DNA from: Maratus speciosus
Lineage: Eukaryota > Arthropoda > Arachnida > Araneae > Salticidae
Assembly: GCA_963932465.1 (NCBI GenBank)
Contig: OZ010791.1
Coordinates: 150,271,915-150,335,914 of the forward strand
Length of the DNA: 64,000 nucleotides
Direction of reading: 5' to 3'
Made by a program: the position numbers and the translations under genes. Positions 11,421-23,555 of the stretch are shown piece after piece. The notes under the pieces are model-generated. The model searched no databases. It had not been told where the DNA came from and saw only the letters and a list, made by a program, of their open reading frames with translations. How positions within the stretch are numbered: position 1 is the first letter of the stretch; every line of letters starts with the position of its first letter.

Positions 11421-12640
11421 CTGACTTCATACTATACTGATTTTTGAGAGATGAAATGAATCTAGAGAGAAACGCTAAACGTGAAAGCATAGATTACAGT
11501 GAATTTTCCAGCTTTATAAGCAATGTACTCCCTTTCCCACATCCCTTGGCAACACGCATGTCGCCAAGAAGTGCGGTAAATAATAATTTGGCGATGAAAT
11601 AAATTGCAATGCGTAAAAAATATGATTTGGCAGCATTATTTCTCTTGCGATTTAGAAATTAAACTTTAGGTTTTCCTGCCTCATCGTATTAATACTTAAC
11701 TAAACAATATACATGGTGTTTCATAAAAGATGGCTAAACTTTAAGAGGTGATAGTACACATCCAAACAAACAACTTTCATCAAAGAATGCATGGTTAGGA
11801 AAAAAAACGCAAAGGTGTTGTGTACAACATCTGTAAGCTGAAGATCTCTTTATATCTTGGAAGTGCGGCACTCAAAAGTTGTCCAGATTTGTACCGCCAA
11901 AAAACTGCTCAAATTTGTACACTTTGCCCGAGTCTAAAAAAACTTGGTGATGCTAATATTGTCAACTTTGACGTTGAAATCAGACACAATACGGAATTTG
12001 TACTACAGTGTTCTAGGTCACAAGACCCGGGAAACCGGGAGCCGCTTTATTTAACAGTATAATTTAAGTTATTTAATTAAAAATTTCGGCGTTTAAATAA
12101 AGCGAAGAGTACCATTCTTGAAATACTGGTACTAAAATTAATAAAAAGGAAAATGAATTACGACTTCCCTTTATCTGCATGCAAAAGGAATAGATAACAA
12201 TTTAGTTCGTAAAGCAAACCACAAAAAATGTTCTGAATCGGTTACCTACATTCTGATCTTCACAGGAAAGTCATTATAACTGGGGAACTGACTCGCGTGA
12301 TTTAGAAAGAAACGACATGAGTGCGAATTTTGCGCCACACACAAATTTAGAAATTTTAAAACATCGTTATCTTGACCTACTTAAAAGTAAGGTTTGCAAG
12401 ACCAGACCCATTTTAAAAGTCAATAGAAAAAATCAAGTAATTGGCATACGAGAGGGCAATTTGGCTGCCCTCTCTCAAACTGCCAAGAATGCACGGTGGA
12501 AAATTTTGCTTAAAAAAATTAAAAAAATTAGTTCCATAATTTGCTCACAGATGGTGATACATATTTAAACCCGCAAAAAGGTATGAAAAAGATTAGCACA
12601 CACCATTTATTTTGTGCAATTTTGTGATATTTCAAAGTGT
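11421..12640. other. AT-rich sequence with small hairpins
   Basis: No gene is supported. A hairpin with arms GAGAGGGCA and TGCCCTCTC lies at about 12450-12475. A second inverted pair, GCTTTATTTAA and TTTAAATAAAGC, lies at about 12043-12102; the AATAAAGCGAAGA word recurs at 14284-14296. The open frames at 11820-12062 and 12317-12568 show no recognisable family. Confidence 0.4.
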
Positions 12641-12719
12641 GGAATGAGATTTCTGTTTGGATGTGGTTCGACCACGAGCTTAGAGCAAATAACTTCAATA
12701 CTTATAACTCTTTTGATCA

Positions 12720-13230
12720 GAGTCCCGCAAGAGAGTCCGGATTCCGTAGTCCCTAGTTTCCAGAAAACCAGATTTCGGATAATGTTGGAGCTAATTTTTG
12801 TTTGTTGCCGATCGGGTCGATATCAGGTTGACTCTAATTTGTTCGGTTTTGGGTTGACTTTTAATACTTACTGGTCGAGTTTGGTTTAACCCGATTTTTC
12901 AACAAAAATCCTAGAATATTGAGTCAAAAAAAAAAAAAAAAAAAAAAAAAACATATATGTGAATATGAATGAGCTTTACATGTTTATTTTCTACACAAAA
13001 GATAAAATTGGTATTACAGATATTATTGTAGACTATTTTTTCACAAATTTATTAAATTATAGACCTTTTTTTTGGAGGGGGGGGGGGCGGGGTCAGGTAG
13101 GGGTTGAAGTATTTTATTTCAGGTCGGATTTCGGACCGACGAAAAATATTTTGTAGGGTTTGGGTCGGGTTTCATGTGGACTTTAAATATTATTTTCGTG
13201 CTCTGGTCGGCTACAACCCCACCCGCGTAT
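12720..13230. repeat. Degraded repeat with GGTCGGGTT words and poly-A
   Basis: Words such as GGGTCGATATCAGG, GGTCGGATTTCGG and GGGTTTGGGTCGGG recur at about 12815-12895 and 13090-13220 around an A run (about 12926-12951) and a G tract (about 13076-13087). This looks like an old transposon piece or satellite. I cannot define its ends. Confidence 0.35.
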
Positions 13231-13317
13231 GGTTCTATTTGAGCTAGAAAAGATGCATCTATTGAAATATGGAGTAGATTATATAAAATAAATTATTTCT
13301 AAATTTCTTTTCTTGAG

Positions 13318-13357
13318 TTTTATTATTATTATTTATTATTATTATTATTATTATTCA
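13318..13357. repeat. (ATT)n microsatellite
   Basis: Interrupted ATT repeats. A similar tract lies at about 14390-14435. Confidence 0.85.
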
Positions 13358-13636
13358 TTTTGCAGTGTTGAAGGTATGATTCCCTGTGTGGCCAATTTTT
13401 GGGGCTAAATTTTTTTAATTTGCTTAAAAAACTTTCGATCATCAAAAGCATTTTCATCTAAACTGCGCTTTTGTACGTCGATATTTAACATGTCTAATAA
13501 AATAAAAGACTCGATTAAAGAATACCTTGACTTAGCTCTCCTTTTTTAACATTTCTTAAAGTAATATGTTTGCATTAGATTAAATCAAAGCTGTGAAGCA
13601 GACTTAACCACGCCCATCATGCAATGTTTTTTCACT

Positions 13637-13970
13637 CTAAGGAAATTCAGTAAATTCCATGTCAAACATCAATCTATCGAACTCGAGACCGTCGCCTGCA
13701 GCTAAACTGACTGATTTTGCATCGAGAACCACAGGCTGTTTGCTTTCTCGGCTGGAAAGCATCCAGTTGTACGATAGGGAAGCAGGTGCGCAAACGACGA
13801 GTGTATGTATATGCGTGCATGCTAAAAACGGCGATATTTGCAGAGACAAATCGGTGTTCAGTGTTTGCGAACACATACGAAATACACACAAATCGAACGC
13901 AGGGCTACGAAAGGAGGAACTAGAATTTTTCCACAGAGGTGAAAAAATATATACTATATCTTATTTTTAG
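13637..13970. other. Short GC-richer block, coding status unclear
   Basis: Several frames on both strands are open through this block (for example plus 13659-13970 and minus 13637-13891), and composition is less AT-biased than the surroundings. Multiple overlapping open frames usually mean composition rather than coding. No domain, splice site pair or repeat match is visible. Confidence 0.2.
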
Positions 13971-14248
13971 TTCCATCGCTTTTGGTGTGCTCTGCCTGCC
14001 AGCTGCTACGAGAACCTATCTTTTAATATATTATTCATAATGTTTGATTCTTCTCAAACAGATTTCTAAAAAAAAAACATATTTATTTATTTATTTTTTA
14101 CTTTTGCAAGACCAGTTTTACTAATAAAAACCAGTGCAGCTCATTTTTATTTTCAGAAGGAAAATTAAAACAGTGTTGCCAAGTCGGAGTTTCCTTTTAT
14201 ATATATATATATAATTCAAATTAGCTATCCCTATTTCAGAACAAAAAT

Positions 14249-14297
14249 CTTCGCTTTATATAATGGTATAAATTCCTTGATAAATAAAGCGAAGATT
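14249..14297. repeat. Small inverted repeat
   Basis: TCTTCGCTTTAT and ATAAAGCGAAGA form near-perfect arms around about 25 bases. The same AATAAAGCGAAG word occurs near 12095-12106, so this may be a tiny MITE remnant. The rest of 13971-15590 is AT-rich, with no gene seen. Confidence 0.4.
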
Positions 14298-15590
14298 ATT
14301 AGTTGGAAAACTGGTAGACATTTTAAATTTTTAAAAAATCTCCAATCTTTCAATACTAAATTAAGCGTTAAATTCTAAGTTTATTTATAATTATTGTTAT
14401 TATTAATATTATTGTTATTATTATTATTATTATTATAAGCATGGAATAAACTTTGGATCAAGTCGAGATCTAATTTCTATTCGTTTCTGCGCTAGGTCCG
14501 TGATTTGTATGCCTGCTCAAATGTTACCCAACATGAAGGCCTGTCTTTCATATCTCAATAAAACAATACATTGACTGCTTAGAAAGTTCAAGAATCTTCT
14601 AGAAGAAAATAGTAAGAAACCGAAGCAATGAGATTTAACAAATATGCAAAAACTACTTTTCTTTATTTCGTTTAAACTTTTTGCTCCTTTCTGCTGCCTC
14701 CAATATTGCCAAAAGTTGGACCCAGGATATCTTCTTAGATGAAATTAAAGCTCCATTGAAGTTACATAAAACAGTATTGAGTATTAAATTAAAATCTACG
14801 ATAAAATCGAATATCTACAGAATTATTTTTATTGTTATTGTGAAACATCTTTAAAAACCTCTGATTGATTATCTGACTCCATTCTCGTCCTCACTCAGAA
14901 AAATTTGGGAGATTGGATCATGATATGATTTCCATCGGGCATATGAAAGGCATCCTTGAATTTTCTTCTTCTTGAATATGGACCTTCTACTTTATAATAT
15001 GAGAGAGCTTTGCATTCCATATAAGGGTAAATGTAATGTTTTTCGCAAGTTTCAGATCATCTAATTTTTAATATCTGATGAAATTATTTATCAAATCACC
15101 AGGCTTATAGAATAGACTATTATTCAAGTTGAAAATCCTACCGCTGCCTATTTTTCAGTTTCATGTGTCATGTATGCAAGTTATCCAATATAGGTACCAT
15201 TTTATACTAACAGCAGTATCCGTATAATGAAATGGGTTGCATATAGTCTCTATCTCATTATCTGGTTAAATGTGCTAGTTTAGTTTCATTTCATGCACAT
15301 AAAGTCAAAAAAGGGTGAAAAGCATGTGATTTTTTGTTTGGCTATATATGTTATGTATACAAAGGCTACAAACGACTCACCGCCAGTAATTGATCCTAAT
15401 TTTTCTGTTTGACATCAAATACGTGTGCCAGTATTTTCTTGGAATGATGTATTTGTTTAAAAATGATTAGTTGGCCCCAATCGACAGGTGATTTGATCAT
15501 ACTAATTAGAAAGTGAGATTTAACTGTAGAATTTATTGTGCTTGATCAATGGTGGAACGGCTGTGTACGGTGCATCTAGACCCTTATTAT

Positions 15591-16480
15591 CGCATGTGCA
15601 AATCGAGACTTTGCCCAGGGGCCCAGGACATCAGGGGACCCCCAAATCCATACATTAATTTATAAAATATTTACTTTTTTTTTCCAATTCAAACTCTGAA
15701 AATTTTCAAATACAAAATATAGAAATTTCATCTTTAAAAGATTCTACTAAATATACTGAAAAACAAATTTCATTTAGAACTCGCGGACCTCAGTGCTTTT
15801 GCAAAGCTAACCTCGACCGCTATTAAATAAGAAATAATATTTTGATTTTAATAGATTGTATTAGCAATGAACTTAAATCATATCTAAACTTTAGTGGTTG
15901 AAAATAATCAGTTCTAATTGTCACGAGATAAATTTTCTTCCGTATTCAAAGTTATTTCTTTTAACTTTGAGTGAAATATGAAAAACAAACACAAAATTGC
16001 CATCTTTTTAGATTTATTTAAAAAACACTTTCTAACTTGTGAAGTAGAATGTATTTGATTTGACATGTTGTGTCTGTACAACTTAAAAAGACGTAAAAGA
16101 AAGTAACTTGATTAACTCATATTTACATGTTAGAGTATTTGACACTCTTCCATGTGTTGAAGTTATTAAATTCATCTTAAAGTAATGTAACAAGTTGCTA
16201 AAGTTATAAAAAAGGGTTTTGTTCTGTGCTAAGAAAAAAAAGGGTATTCTTATTAATTAAGATAGAGCGTAATTTAGAATTGACGGAGCTAAGAATGTTC
16301 TTCTATTTATAAAATCAAAGGTGCGAAAATATTGTTTATACAGTACACAGATCACTGACCATCACTTCTATTTGAATAATTGCAACGATTCGAATGAGGC
16401 CCCCTAATTTATCTTTGCCCAGGGCTCCCAATTAGTCATGATCGGAGCCTGGGTGTATCTTACTTTAAAAATGAAAAAAA
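15591..16480. mobile_element. Possible decayed hAT-like element
   Basis: The phrase TTTGCCCAGGGGCCC (about 15612-15626) and a second TTTGCCCAGGGCTCCC (about 16416-16431) with GAGGCCCCC nearby resemble hAT element termini. The interior is AT-rich and non-coding. Ends and target duplication could not be fixed. Confidence 0.2.
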
Positions 16481-16695
16481 AAAAAAATCCCTGCCGGCCC
16501 GGCCTACAGGCGGAGGTAGATTTCGAAGTTCAGTAACTAATTTCACCAACAAAAACTAAATCATGTTTAGACATAAACCCATTTTAACAATTTGATCTGG
16601 CCACTTTTGACGAGTTTTTATTTCATTTTTATATAATAGCTGGTTTTATCAGAATCATGTTAAGGCGGTATTAAATAAAATACTCATTTTTAATA

Positions 16696-17033
16696 GAAAA
16701 AATGTGAAACTTGCTGACGCGATTTTTGAAGAGATTTATAAGTGACCCGTGTTTTTATTTTTCGTTCAATTAATTAAAACTTGATTAATAAACATATTAT
16801 TTTCTCAGTCGGACAATATTTTTCATTTCTAACATATCGCTTCGGGAAATTCTGTTCAAAACGCCCATTTTGACATCATTTTTTGAAATATATTCTGTCT
16901 CTATCAAAAAATCGATCATTACGGTACATTATATAGTTTCTGAATAAGAGAATCTACCAATTCGATGAGTTTGAGAGCAAAAATGAATTTAAAAATGAGT
17001 AAGAAAATAAGCAGTTTGGATTTGAATACACCC
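16696..17033 (-). mobile_element. Family B MITE, copy B2 (left-truncated)
   Basis: Reverse-oriented copy ending GGATTTGAATACACCC and followed by TTAA (17034-17037). It contains TTCAAAACGCCCATTTTGAC and GAATAAGAGAATCTACC. The other end stops near GTGAAACTTGCTGAC, so roughly 70 bp are missing. Confidence 0.75.
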
Positions 17034-17039
17034 TTAATA

Positions 17040-17700
17040 AGATGATTTTTTTCTTCAACCGCTGTGTACCTATTTTTAATTTGTTTTTGCTGTAAGAATT
17101 GGTCCTATCAAAAACGTTTCTATGTAAATGTTGAAGACAATATTAAGAAGATATATGATGAATTCATGGGGTTTTTATATCTTGTTAATTGACGGAGTTG
17201 TGGATTTTTTTCTTCTTCAACCCCTCCTTTTTGTTTTCGTCTTTAATTTTTTTTTTTTTTTTTTTTTTTTGCTGTACGAATTGGTCCTATCAAAAACTTG
17301 TGAACGTAAAAATTGTAGATAATATTAAGGAGATGTATAATAAAATTAATTGGATTTGATATCTTGAGAATTGATGAAGTTATGAATTTTTTTCTCCCAA
17401 AAACCCTATTTTTGTGCCCTTTGAGCCCATTTTTAATTTTATCAAAAATCTGTGATACATAAATTTTTGGCCCTATTTTTAGAAGTAATAAAAACTTTAA
17501 ACTGATTTGATATGTACAAAAATTAAGAAGTTATGGGTTTTTTTTTTTTTCGGTTTTCACAAAACTCCTCCCTATCTCCATCTCCTTGGTCGATTTTGCC
17601 TATTAACGAATTTGACCGAGATTTTATGCCCCTTGATTTTATGTATTAGTTTGGAAGAGATTTGTGCAGAATTGTAGAAGTTACTGTGTCCAGAAGAAAG
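17040..17700. repeat. Diverged tandem repeat, period about 170-180 bp
   Basis: The block GAATTGGTCCTATCAAAAAC (17097 and 17279), followed by an interval ending TATCTTGTTAATTGACGGAG or TATCTTGAGAATTGATGAAG, is repeated. Further diverged copies follow with TATCAAAAATCTGTGA and AAATTAAGAAGTTATGGG. Each unit has a T run and a CCC-containing phrase. It is non-coding, and an origin inside a transposon is possible. Confidence 0.55.
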
Positions 17701-17702
17701 TG

Positions 17703-17706
17703 ATAT

Positions 17707-17762
<56 letters not shown>
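17703..17762. repeat. (GATA)n microsatellite
   Basis: About fourteen uninterrupted GATA units directly after the diverged tandem repeat. Confidence 0.95.
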
Positions 17763-17999
17763 AGATTTTTACGGAGGGTGGTTTTGGGTTCTATAGGTGT
17801 CATGATGATGTAGATCTGCAAAAAGTTTTCAGAAATTCCAACATAGGGGAGAATGTAATACGTAGTATTTCATACGAAATCTACCTAAAAAACGACAAAC
17901 AAAGTGTTTGGGAACCTCCGGCCTTTATGAAGGTTTGCTAATTGAGTAGCGTAGCAATTTGTCTTCTATTATCCATTTATTTCTTTGAAAAACCTTATA

Positions 18000-20900
18000 G
18001 GGTCATTCCATGCAAAATGAGCAAATCAGCTGTGGCAGACATGTAACAGATTTTAATGAAAATCAATCTGTATGTAGATCATATCTATTTATGAGTAAAT
18101 GTAAAATAACAGATTTCAGGATTGTTTATTCAAGTATTAAAATAAACATTAAAAGTGGATGCAAAATCGAGGTATTGTCTACATGCTTAAAATTTCAAAT
18201 CTGATTATTAGCCTTGGGAATGGAAAGGCTATATTAAAAATTATTTATCATTAGGAATGAATAATAATTACCAGATTGGCGTAAGTCAGTAATTGTATTT
18301 TCATTCCGTAATGAGAAAAGAATTATTTTTGAAAATTTTTGAGGTAAAAATGCAATATTTCTATTGCTCCTTTACATATGAAGGACAGCACTGACAAGTT
18401 TCAAATTGCTTAACCTTATAGCTAAAAGTATATATTTTAAAAATAGAAAGTTTCATTCTTACCTTTTTATTCCTTAACGAGAAAAAAAAATAAATAGTAA
18501 AAATGTTGATGGTAAAATGCAATACTTCTATCACTTCTTTTAAAGTGAAGGAAAGCTTTATTAAACTTTTCAATTATTTGATATTATAGATGAAAGTGTA
18601 CATTTTAAATACAGAAACTTTTATTCTGACTTTCAGTTTATTTTTGGCTATTAATATATTTCTTTTAAACTACAGTAAAAAAAAAATATATATATATTAC
18701 GTTGAACAAAAAAATTATATATTTATCCTCTAAATCCATACATGGTAGCACTACATTTTTTTTTTTTTTTTTTTTTGCCTTTGAAATCTTGCAGTATTGT
18801 AAAAAAAACGCGCGCGGATTCAAAGAAGAAAGCTCTTGAAATGCAACAAATATTACTTTTTTAACCCAATTTTGTGACGTTAGGAATCAAAAGGCAATCT
18901 TGAAATTTTTTTAACATATCGTGGACTTATTGATCTTTATGTCTGTGCAATAACTGTAATATCTGACCTTTCCTTCATTATTTTTTTTGCCTATCAATAA
19001 GAGGAAAAATTACGATTTTGTCATTTTTTTTAAAGTTTCTAATTTTTTTTAAAGGTGAAGGAAATGGCAATTTAAAAACTTAAGCAATTCGATCTTAATA
19101 TGTAACACTACAATAGGAATCAATTTCACAGATGTTTTTGAATTACTTTAATTTTTATAACGTTTTTAATTTTCTCAAAATTGACAAATTTTCAATTTTT
19201 ACAACCAATTTAAGATTAATCATGACGTTACCAAATTATTATTGCTAAATAAATATGAAGATAATTTTCCAGAGATTATAATGTTATAAAAAGATTTAAT
19301 TTATGTTAAATAGTTTTCAAGATACGGAACTTCAAACTTGCAGCTTTGAACGATTGTACACATGCCATTCTATGTCAAAAGTTTTTTAAATGTTCAGAAC
19401 TTCCAAAATTTTTTATTTTTTTTGTCGAAATATTTTGCAATGCTCTATTTGAATATGAATTTAATCTGTGTATCAAATTTTATTAAAATCAGTTACTATG
19501 CAGCCACGACTTTTTTTTTAAAATTTTGCTCATTTTGTGTAGGTCATTCCATACAAAATGAGCAAATCACCTGTGGCAGACATGTCACAGATTTTAACGA
19601 AAATCATTTTGTAAGTAGATCATACCTATTTATGAGTAAATGTAAAATAATAGATTTTAGGATTGTTTATTTAAGTATTAAAATTTATATTAAAAGTGGA
19701 TGCAAAATCGTGGTTTTGGCTACAAGCTTGAAGTTTCAATTTTGGTTATTAGCTTTAAGAATGCAAAGGCAATATTAAAAATTATTTATAATTAGGAATG
19801 GATAATAAGTAACAGATTGACGTAAGTTAGTAATTTTATTTTTATTCCTTAATGAAAAAAAAATTATTTTTGAAAATCTTTGAGGGAAAATGCAACGTTT
19901 CTATTGAGATGAAGGATACCTCTGACAATAACAAAATTTCTTGACATTATAGCTAAAGGTATATATATTAAATATTCAAACTTTCATTCTTGCCTTTTTA
20001 TTCCTTAATGAGAAAAAAAAATAAATAGTAAAAAATGTTGAGGATAAAATGCAATATTTCTATCCCTTGTTTCGACGTGAAGGAAAGCTTTTTAAAACTT
20101 TTAATTCTTTTGATATTATAGATAAATGTATATATTTTAAATATAAAAACTTTTATACTTGCTTTCAGTTTATTTTTGCCTCAAGAAGATTTTTAATTAA
20201 AGTAGAAAAAAAAAAAGCTCAATTGAACAAAAAAATATATATTAACACCTAAACCCACATACAGAAAATAGATGGCAGCACTAAATTTTTTCACTTTGAA
20301 ATCGTGCAATATTTTAAGAAACGCGCGCGAATTAAAAACAATAGCTCGTGGAATGTAGTTCATATTGCCTTTTTTAACCCAATTTTGTGACGTTAGGAAT
20401 CAAAAGGCAATCTTGAAATTTTTTTTAGCAGATTATGGACTTATTGATCTTTATGTCTGTGAAATAACTGTAATGTGGGACCTTTCCTTCATTATTTTTT
20501 TTTACCTATCAATAAGAGAAAAAATTACGATTTTGTCATTTTTTTTTTAAGTTTCTAAATTTTTTTAAAGGTGAAGGAAATACATGGCAACTTAAAAACT
20601 TTAGTAATTCGATCTTAATATGTAACACTACATCAGGCATTAATTTCTCAGATGTTTTTGAATTCCTTTAATTTTTATAACGTTTTTAATTTTCTCAAAA
20701 TTTGCAAATTTTCAATTTTTACAACCAATTAAAGATGAATCATGGTGTTACCAGATTATTATTACTCAATAAATAAGAAGATAATTTTTCAGAGGTTACA
20801 TTATTATAAAAAAAAATCATTTCAGTTAAATAGTTTTCAAGATACAGAACTTCAAACCTGCAACTTTGGACGATTGCACACATGCCATTCTTTATCACAA

Positions 20901-21042
20901 GTTTTTTAAATGTCCAAAAGAAGATATTTTGCAGAGCTCTAATTGAATATGAATTGAACCTGTATATCAAATTTTATTAAAATCGGTTACTATGTGGCCA
21001 CGACTTTTTTTAAATTTTTGCTCATTTTACGTGGAATGACCC
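18000..21042 (+). mobile_element. Head-to-tail dimer of a 1.5 kb TIR element (family C)
   Basis: The outer ends are GGGTCATTCCATGCAAAATG and, inverted, CATTTTACGTGGAATGACCC, flanked by TATA at 17996-17999 and 21043-21046 (4-bp duplication). Two collinear units of about 1.52 kb are joined near 19541. There the right end of unit 1 (GCTCATTTTGTGT) runs directly into a left end of unit 2 (AGGTCATTCCATACAAAATG), losing a few terminal bases. Both units share AGCTGTGGCAGACATG-like starts and paired internal phrases such as CCCAATTTTGTGACGTTAGG (18865, 20378). Open frames inside (up to 138 codons) are AT-rich and lack any transposase motif, so the element looks non-autonomous. It could also be read as one composite element with an internal duplication. 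Confidence 0.8.
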
Positions 21043-21046
21043 TATA

Positions 21047-21456
21047 GTAACCTTTTGAACAAATCTAATACAATTGGATAAAATGATGCTTCAGCTGGAG
21101 ACTCAGACATTAGATATCCCCGTGCTTTCGAGGATGGTTATTCATCATTGGCATTCTCGACAATGATCAATCAATACATAAATATCATGCATGTCTTTGC
21201 CAACTACTGGCTAAAAGAAAGTCATGGAAATTCTGTCGCGCATTTTTCCATTCTGCTGCTAGCGTTCAGCTGTTGGCGCACGATGGAGCAATTTTCTAAT
21301 CCTGAAAAAACTTATAATAATTTTATTGGGAGCTATCGATAATTTTTGTCATTATTTTTAACACATTTTATTCATAAAGGGTAGAAGTTAACTTACGGTG
21401 AAGGTAATTAAAATACAACAGCAATTTCTTGTTTTAACGGTGACGTACATGATTGA
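21047..21456. other. Unique sequence, no gene seen
   Basis: Less AT-biased than the flanks. A 64-codon frame at 21148-21342 has no recognisable motif. Confidence 0.3.
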
Positions 21457-21509
21457 AAGCTGTGCATTAACGTTATCACTTTAGGATGTGTCTTAGGGGG
21501 TGGAGGAGG

Positions 21510-21845
21510 GTTTAGGGGCGCGAAGACATTTTCTTCGGGGGGGGGGGGGGGCGGAGGACATTAAATTGCCAAGTCAAATTTCAATATTTGCCAACTAGTT
21601 TTATAATTTTGCCAACTTACCACAATTAAAAATGTAATATACTTCTTATTGGTAAAACGTTTAATAATATCCCCAATTAAATTTTAAACTTTTGCCAAGT
21701 CTATCGGAAATAGAAAATGTATTATAGTTTCATTAAAGTTTTAAACAAATTTGCCAATTAAGTTTGTAAATTTGCCAAGTGTAACAGCATTCGCGAACGT
21801 TTTTGGGGGGGAGGCTCCCCCTGCCCCCCCTTACCGAGGCCCCTG
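21510..21845. mobile_element. Insert with GGGGCG...GGCCCCTG ends, hAT-like
   Basis: A segment absent from the related element F2. It starts near TAGGGGCGCGAAG and ends CCGAGGCCCCTG, followed by TTTAGGGGG. It has poly-G and poly-C stretches close to each end and repeated TTTGCCAA/TTGCCAAGT phrases inside. The ends look hAT-like, but I could not settle an 8-bp duplication. Confidence 0.4.
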
Positions 21846-21955
21846 TTTAGGGGGTGTCTAGCACTTGATATCGTAAAATATCTCTAGGAGGGGGGAGGAG
21901 ATTGACTTTAGATATCGGTACCATTTTTTATCAAATCAAAAAATTTTTTTTCTTT

Positions 21956-21987
<32 letters not shown>

Positions 21988-22167
21988 TTTTTGTAATTTT
22001 TTTCCTGTACATCAAAATGGTTTGTTATATATATTTTTTATTCTGTTATATATTTTATGAAAATACAAAGTTATTATTAAAATCATTAAATGGTTATACA
22101 TTTATTTCATTCCAAAATACCCCAACGTCCTATTCTCCTACTAATAATGAATATTCCAATAATAGAT

Positions 22168-22293
22168 GTTAATAATAGATTTTTTCACGTAAATTCCAAA
22201 AGACAAAAATTCATTTTAAAATACTGGTACCGCTGTGGGATTTGGGAATTAAAATTAGGTGGAACAGAATCTAACCTACCATGCCGGAAAGGG
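22168..22293 (-). mobile_element. Fragment of short piggyBac-like MITE inside F1
   Basis: The right end CATGCCGGAAAGGG is followed by TTAA (22294-22297). Upstream GGGAATTAAAATTAGGTG matches the reverse complement of the 42535-42746 element and the 48280 copy. The other end is missing or internally deleted. Confidence 0.6.
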
Positions 22294-23043
22294 TTAAATG
22301 GCACTTGTACTTGTGTTTATTAGTAAAATATAGAAAAAGAATGTTGTCTATCTGTTTAGTTGATAAGAATTTCTGCTTGCCAAGGCAAATGCAGAAAAAC
22401 AGTTTTACTGTTTTATGTTGAATGCGTAACAAAAAGCTATTATTTCAATACTTTTAAAAAGTACTATCTTTTTAAAATTTTAATTGGTATAAGGTTATTT
22501 CACATATAATATTGATATTTTATTGACTTCTTCTTTGAATCTGTAAAGTATGTGAATAATATTTGTAAAACCATATCTGTATCACTTCAAATGTATAAAC
22601 AGAAAACGAAAGAAAAAAAATTTCAAAAATAAAAACAATTTTTAGACACTGATAACGATATTATTAGGGGTGGGGGAATGGACATCGAGGAATGATAACA
22701 TATGATATCTTAAGGGGGGGGGGGGGTCCAAAATTACCATAATGAACGTTATATGTGTACACCCATACAGGTGTTTTCTGATCCAGACGTGAATGAAATT
22801 TGGAGTTGTTTTTCAAAATTATATGAAGAGATGATAAAAGATAAATTGCCTCTATTCCCGAATTTTTTAAAAATCACAGTCACTGATCGGAATTTCCTAA
22901 TGGGTATAATTTTATCAGCATGAACGTAAATTCCTTAGATATATTGTGTTCCAAAATCTTGATTTTTTTTAGTACCGAAAAAGGATTTTTTTATATATAT
23001 GTAAGAGGATTCCTTGATTTTGGATACTCTCTAAATCGCTTAA

Positions 23044-23461
23044 GGGTGTTTGTTGTTCTCAAATCCAAAAGGGCACTTTATTTTTGTTTAAAAATGCATG
23101 AAACTGGCTGGTGTTGTTGTTCAGAAACTATGTCATTGAGCTGTGTTTTCCGTTTTTATGCAAACGCAATAGATCTTTCAAAAAATAGTGTCAAAGTGGG
23201 CGTTTTGAACCGAATTTCCTCGCGAAGGAAGAAACAAGAAAGAGCCTTAAGAGCGGGCAAAAAACGTGTTTGTCACGTGGTCAAAATAGCTTATAACTCA
23301 ATAGGTAATTGATTGATCAAAAAAATGGAAAAAACAGTTCAATTCCAAATCGCTTCCATGGTCAGGCTCTCCAATTTTATACCTTTCCGTTAAAAAATGA
23401 ATTTGTAAATGTGTCAAACGTTTTACGCTTATTTAGCATCATCCATTGGATCACTGAATTG
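23044..23461 (+). mobile_element. Family A MITE, copy A6
   Basis: Begins after TTAA (23040-23043) with GGGTGTTTGTTGTTCTC, an extended left end, then AAATCCAAAAGGGC and the family core GTCAAAGTGGGCGTTTTGAA. The right end after ACGCTTATTTAGC is degraded; a TTAA lies at 23462-23465. Confidence 0.7.
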
Positions 23462-23555
23462 TTAAAGGTTATTTATTTAAAGGAAAGGAAAGTTTAAATA
23501 ATGCGAGCAAGTTTATTTTGAAACACAAGCGGGAAGCAAAATACAATTCGGAATA

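Larger units (their letters stand above)
21457..22769. mobile_element. Family F element F1, interrupted
   Basis: The left part, GCTGTGCATTAACGTTATCAC (in two pieces), and the right part, ending AACGTTATATGTGTACACCC, form inverted ends similar to F2 (54144-56698). Internal phrases shared with F2 include CACTTGATATCGT, the long T tract near 21948-21992, AAAAGCTATTATT and GAGGAATGATAAC. It is interrupted by a G/C-tract-rich insert (about 21510-21845) and by a piggyBac-like fragment (22168-22293). It is non-coding. Confidence 0.65.

Noticed and set aside
19362..19778. 138-codon open frame inside the family C dimer
   Set aside because: It begins in unit 1 and crosses the junction of the two units. 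It is AT-rich, has no transposase motif, and is not kept in the single copy at 23556-25097.
23466..23555. Missing half of family B copy B3 on the far side of the family C element
   Set aside because: The sequence left of the family C element does not match family B, so the element did not simply split B3.
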